NCBI RefSeq assembly: GCF_004664715.2
Contig: NC_051079.1
Location: 55,267,660 to 55,331,659 of the forward strand
DNA from: Peromyscus leucopus
Lineage: Eukaryota > Chordata > Mammalia > Rodentia > Cricetidae
Length of the DNA stretch: 64,000 nt
Direction: 5' to 3'
Both the position numbers and the translations under genes were made by a program. Below, one piece after another: positions 61,244 to 64,000 of the stretch; position 1 is the stretch's first letter, and each line of letters starts with the position of its first letter. Under the pieces are notes generated by a model that was given only the letters and a program-made list of their open reading frames with translations, had not been told where the DNA came from and searched no databases.

Positions 61244-62960
61244 AGACTCACTGTAAATAACGCACTTTGGTCTTAACCACTTTTCTGAGAGCTACCCTAA
61301 TGTCTTCATTTGGGTACATTCCTTTTAGAATAAAGCCCCTGAAAGACCCCATCACCTCACAGTACCATTACAATGGGGACCACATCTCAGTATCAGTTTT
61401 GGTGGGAGAACCACAGTACCAGGTTTTTACTTTGAATGTTATGGTGGTATAGTTAGAACATAGCAACTTGAGGGCAGAGACAGCCTAGGAACTTGTTAAA
61501 AGCTTATATTTTATGACCAGTCAGACCTGGCTTCAAGTTCTGACTTCTTTACTAGCTCTATGACACTGAACAACTGTCTTCTATGCCTTAATTTTTCCAT
61601 TTCTAAAGTGTAGTGCTGTTTTATAGGATGTTGTAAGATTGAAATGTATTGCTACATATGAAGCAGATAACACAAGTATACACTGAGTAACTTTTGGTAT
61701 TGTTACATGGTTGATTGGTAGGAAGAATTCTGGGATTCATTATTCCACTCATCTGCAAAGATGTTTTCAAATGTTGGAATGTTTTGATTTAAAATATGTG
61801 GTAGGTATAGAGATTTTAGAATGCAAGCAGTTCATACAGTGGTAAATCCTTTAGAGAATGACTGAGTAGAAAGCTGCTTCATTGGGCTGTTCAGAATACT
61901 GTCTAAGAGGATGACACTGAACTGGCATCAAACGATGACACAGAGATCCAGAGAACCAGTGTTCCTGGTAAAGGAAAACCGTTTGTGTGAGGCCCAGAGG
62001 CAGGTGTCGGAGTCGTCCATCAAAGGCAGGTAGGACTGATGTAAGAGTCCGGGGGAAGGTAGGCATAGTAGGATATTAAAAGATTACAAGTCTTTTAAGT
62101 CCAGCACTGGGGAAACTGGGGGTCCCAAATTGAAAGCCAGGGTGATCTGAGCCATATGAAATCATCTAAAAAGTAAATAAATAACAAGGACCTGATCATT
62201 AGGGCTTTCCCGTAGGGTTGGTAGTATCTCAGATGAACTTCCAGGAAGGATTAGGAGGCAGAGAATATCTTGGTCATGTTGTCTAGGTCAATTCCATGTT
62301 GCTCCTACCTTTGCCAGAGGCCTGTATGGGGGAAAGCCAGTAAAACACAGGAGGAACAGAAGTAGACATAGACTTAAGTGAGAGAGAAGGCAGGTGGTGA
62401 AGTGGGGACAACTTGAAACTTGAAAGGTGCAGGGATTCAAGATTTGTTTTACATAGGGAATTTGAGTTACAACAGAATTTTTAAAATATATAATGTGGGT
62501 GTTGATTAAGGCTGAATTCACTAAGGGCCCATGTTAGCTTCCTAGAAAGACGGTAGGAAAATGGCTAAGATCCATTTATAGAAAGTAGGGTTTGAGTCAT
62601 GGCTTGCTCCATGGTGGTTTGGCTGTTACTGTGAGCCTGGTCAGCACTTTCCAGCACAGCAGGAGTGCGGCAGAGGGAACTACCTCATGGCATCGAGGAG
62701 GGCTGGAGTCACGGAGGGGGAGAAGAAGAGAGGAAAGGGGGTGGGAGAGAGAGACGAGGAAGGAAGTGACTGGGTTCCAGCATCCCCTTCAAGGAAATAA
62801 ATGCACTCAGTGATACCACTTCCTTCTTGATGAACTACCTCCTAAAGATTCCGCCACCTTCCATTAGTGAAACAGGCCGGTCACTAGGTCCTTAGTATAT
62901 AGGCCTTTGGGGACACTCCAGATTCAAACTCTGGCACAGTATAATGAAATCGCAGTTTCT
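61240..62960 (+). other. Intron following CEP192 exon 13, mostly unannotated
   Basis: No exon was found. A weak forward B1-like stretch may exist at about 62090-62190. The rest looks unique or decayed. Confidence 0.4.
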
Positions 62961-62969
62961 TTTTCTTTT

Positions 62970-63380
62970 TCTTTTTTTTTCAAGACAGGGTTTCTTTGTG
63001 TAGTTTTGGAGCCTGTCCACTCTGTAGACCAGGCTGGCCTTGAACTCACAGAGATCCACCTGCCTCTGCCTCCCGAGTGCTGGCATTAAAGGTGTGCGCC
63101 ACCACTGCCTGGCGAAATCACAGTTTCTTAAACTTGAGTAGAATATAAAGAATTTTAAGATTTATTTATTTATTTTACATGTATGAGTATTTTGCCTTAT
63201 GTATGTATGTGCACAGTGTGCATGCATGTTGCTTGTGGAAGTCAGAAGAGGAAGTTAGATCCCCTGGAATTGAAGTTACAGATAGTTGTGAGCCATCAGG
63301 TAGGTGCTAGAAATTGAGCCTGGGTCCTCTGGAAGAGCAGTCAGTCCTCTTAACCATTGAACTATCTCTCTAGCCCCTAA
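62970..63380 (-). mobile_element. B1 and B3 SINEs (reverse)
   Basis: B1 at 62970-63115 (caagacagggtttctttgtg ... attaaaggtgtgcgccacca). B3 at about 63155-63378 ending ccattgaactatctctctag. Confidence 0.9.
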
Positions 63381-63439
63381 ATTAATTTTTAAAAATGATG
63401 TGTACATGCATATGTCTGTGTGGATTTGTACACACTGGA

Positions 63440-64000
63440 GGGCCAGCCTCCAGGGAGCACCAGGGAATGAAAAAAATAATCCATGAATGTGGTGAAAGCT
63501 AGACTTTTTCTAAGGAAAAAATAAGGATAAAAACACTTTCTTCTGGTAACTTTCTCTTTTACTCCATCTTGAAAAAAATCCTCTGAAAATCTCCCTTGCT
63601 CTCTCTCCTACCTAGGAACTCATCCTCTCTTCTCAGCCCTCTCTGCATACCCCGCTACATCACCCATTCAGCTCTCCCCCGCCCCCCACTCACTTACTCC
63701 TCATCAGCCAAACTCTGGACAATTATATGTTACATTTTCAGGGACTGACCCATTCTCTTAACACATGATAAGTCACACAGTTTCTCTCAGGCTAGAGATG
63801 TCACATTGACCAGCCAGTGAGTATTGCTTGGCCATGCACGTAGCCTTAGTGGTCAGGGTTCCCAGACAGAAAGTGGCATTGAAATCCGGGACCTAAGCAA
63901 TAAACAATTAGTTGGCTGAACCTTGAATGCTGGGGGTGCCTGCAGAAAGTCCATTACTGCAAAGGATTATGTCTACCAAAGCTGCTTCATGCCTGGCCTT
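63440..64000. other. Probably retroelement-derived sequence, unclassified
   Basis: The sequence has a CT-rich block (63580-63690) and an AATAAAC near 63898. It resembles rodent LTR or L1 tail sequence but I cannot assign it. No CEP192 exon was seen. Confidence 0.3.

Overview
The window is nuclear DNA from a rodent, most likely a muroid of the hamster/vole/deer-mouse group (Cricetidae). It is packed with B1, B2, B3 and B4 SINEs and rodent L1 3' ends, microsatellites are frequent, and five copies of one LTR-like family are present. Both genes are close orthologues of human genes. The cricetid placement is an inference from repeat style, not proven.

Two protein genes lie head to tail on the + strand, the SEH1L-CEP192 order known from human 18p11.21. 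SEH1L is complete. A CpG-island first exon (ATG at 5762) is followed by seven internal coding exons and two alternative last exons: a 4-codon tail (RKHS) beginning at 25239, and a 64-residue proline-rich tail ending at 26972. Spliced together they give 360 and 420 residues. CEP192 begins at a second CpG island near 32.2 kb with a non-coding first exon. Its ATG is at 41969, and twelve coding exons in the window carry residues 1-601 before the gene runs off the right edge. All splice junctions were placed by reading frame, GT/AG sites and remembered human protein sequence, and the exon phases add up exactly.

Layout: 1-5.5 kb is intergenic (SINEs, an L1 tail, an LTR-like remnant). 5.5-27.6 kb is SEH1L, with large repeat-filled introns and an almost repeat-free stretch at 24.4-26.5 kb around the alternative 3' ends. 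27.6-31.9 kb is intergenic, with SINEs and one LTR copy. 32-64 kb is the 5' part of CEP192. Its first intron (32.25-41.96 kb) holds a truncated L1 nested with a B1, a second LTR copy, an old L1 tail and a perfect 93-bp tandem duplication.

The products act in related processes. SEH1L is a WD40 subunit of the Y-complex of the nuclear pore (also at kinetochores) and of GATOR2 in mTORC1 signalling. CEP192 is the pericentriolar scaffold that recruits Aurora A, PLK1 and PLK4 in centrosome maturation and centriole duplication. I see no CRISPR array, tRNA or rRNA gene, or operon, and no new multi-gene system. The observations worth a second look concern alternative ends, an LTR that could act as a promoter, nested insertions sharing one target site, recent duplications and non-B DNA tracts.
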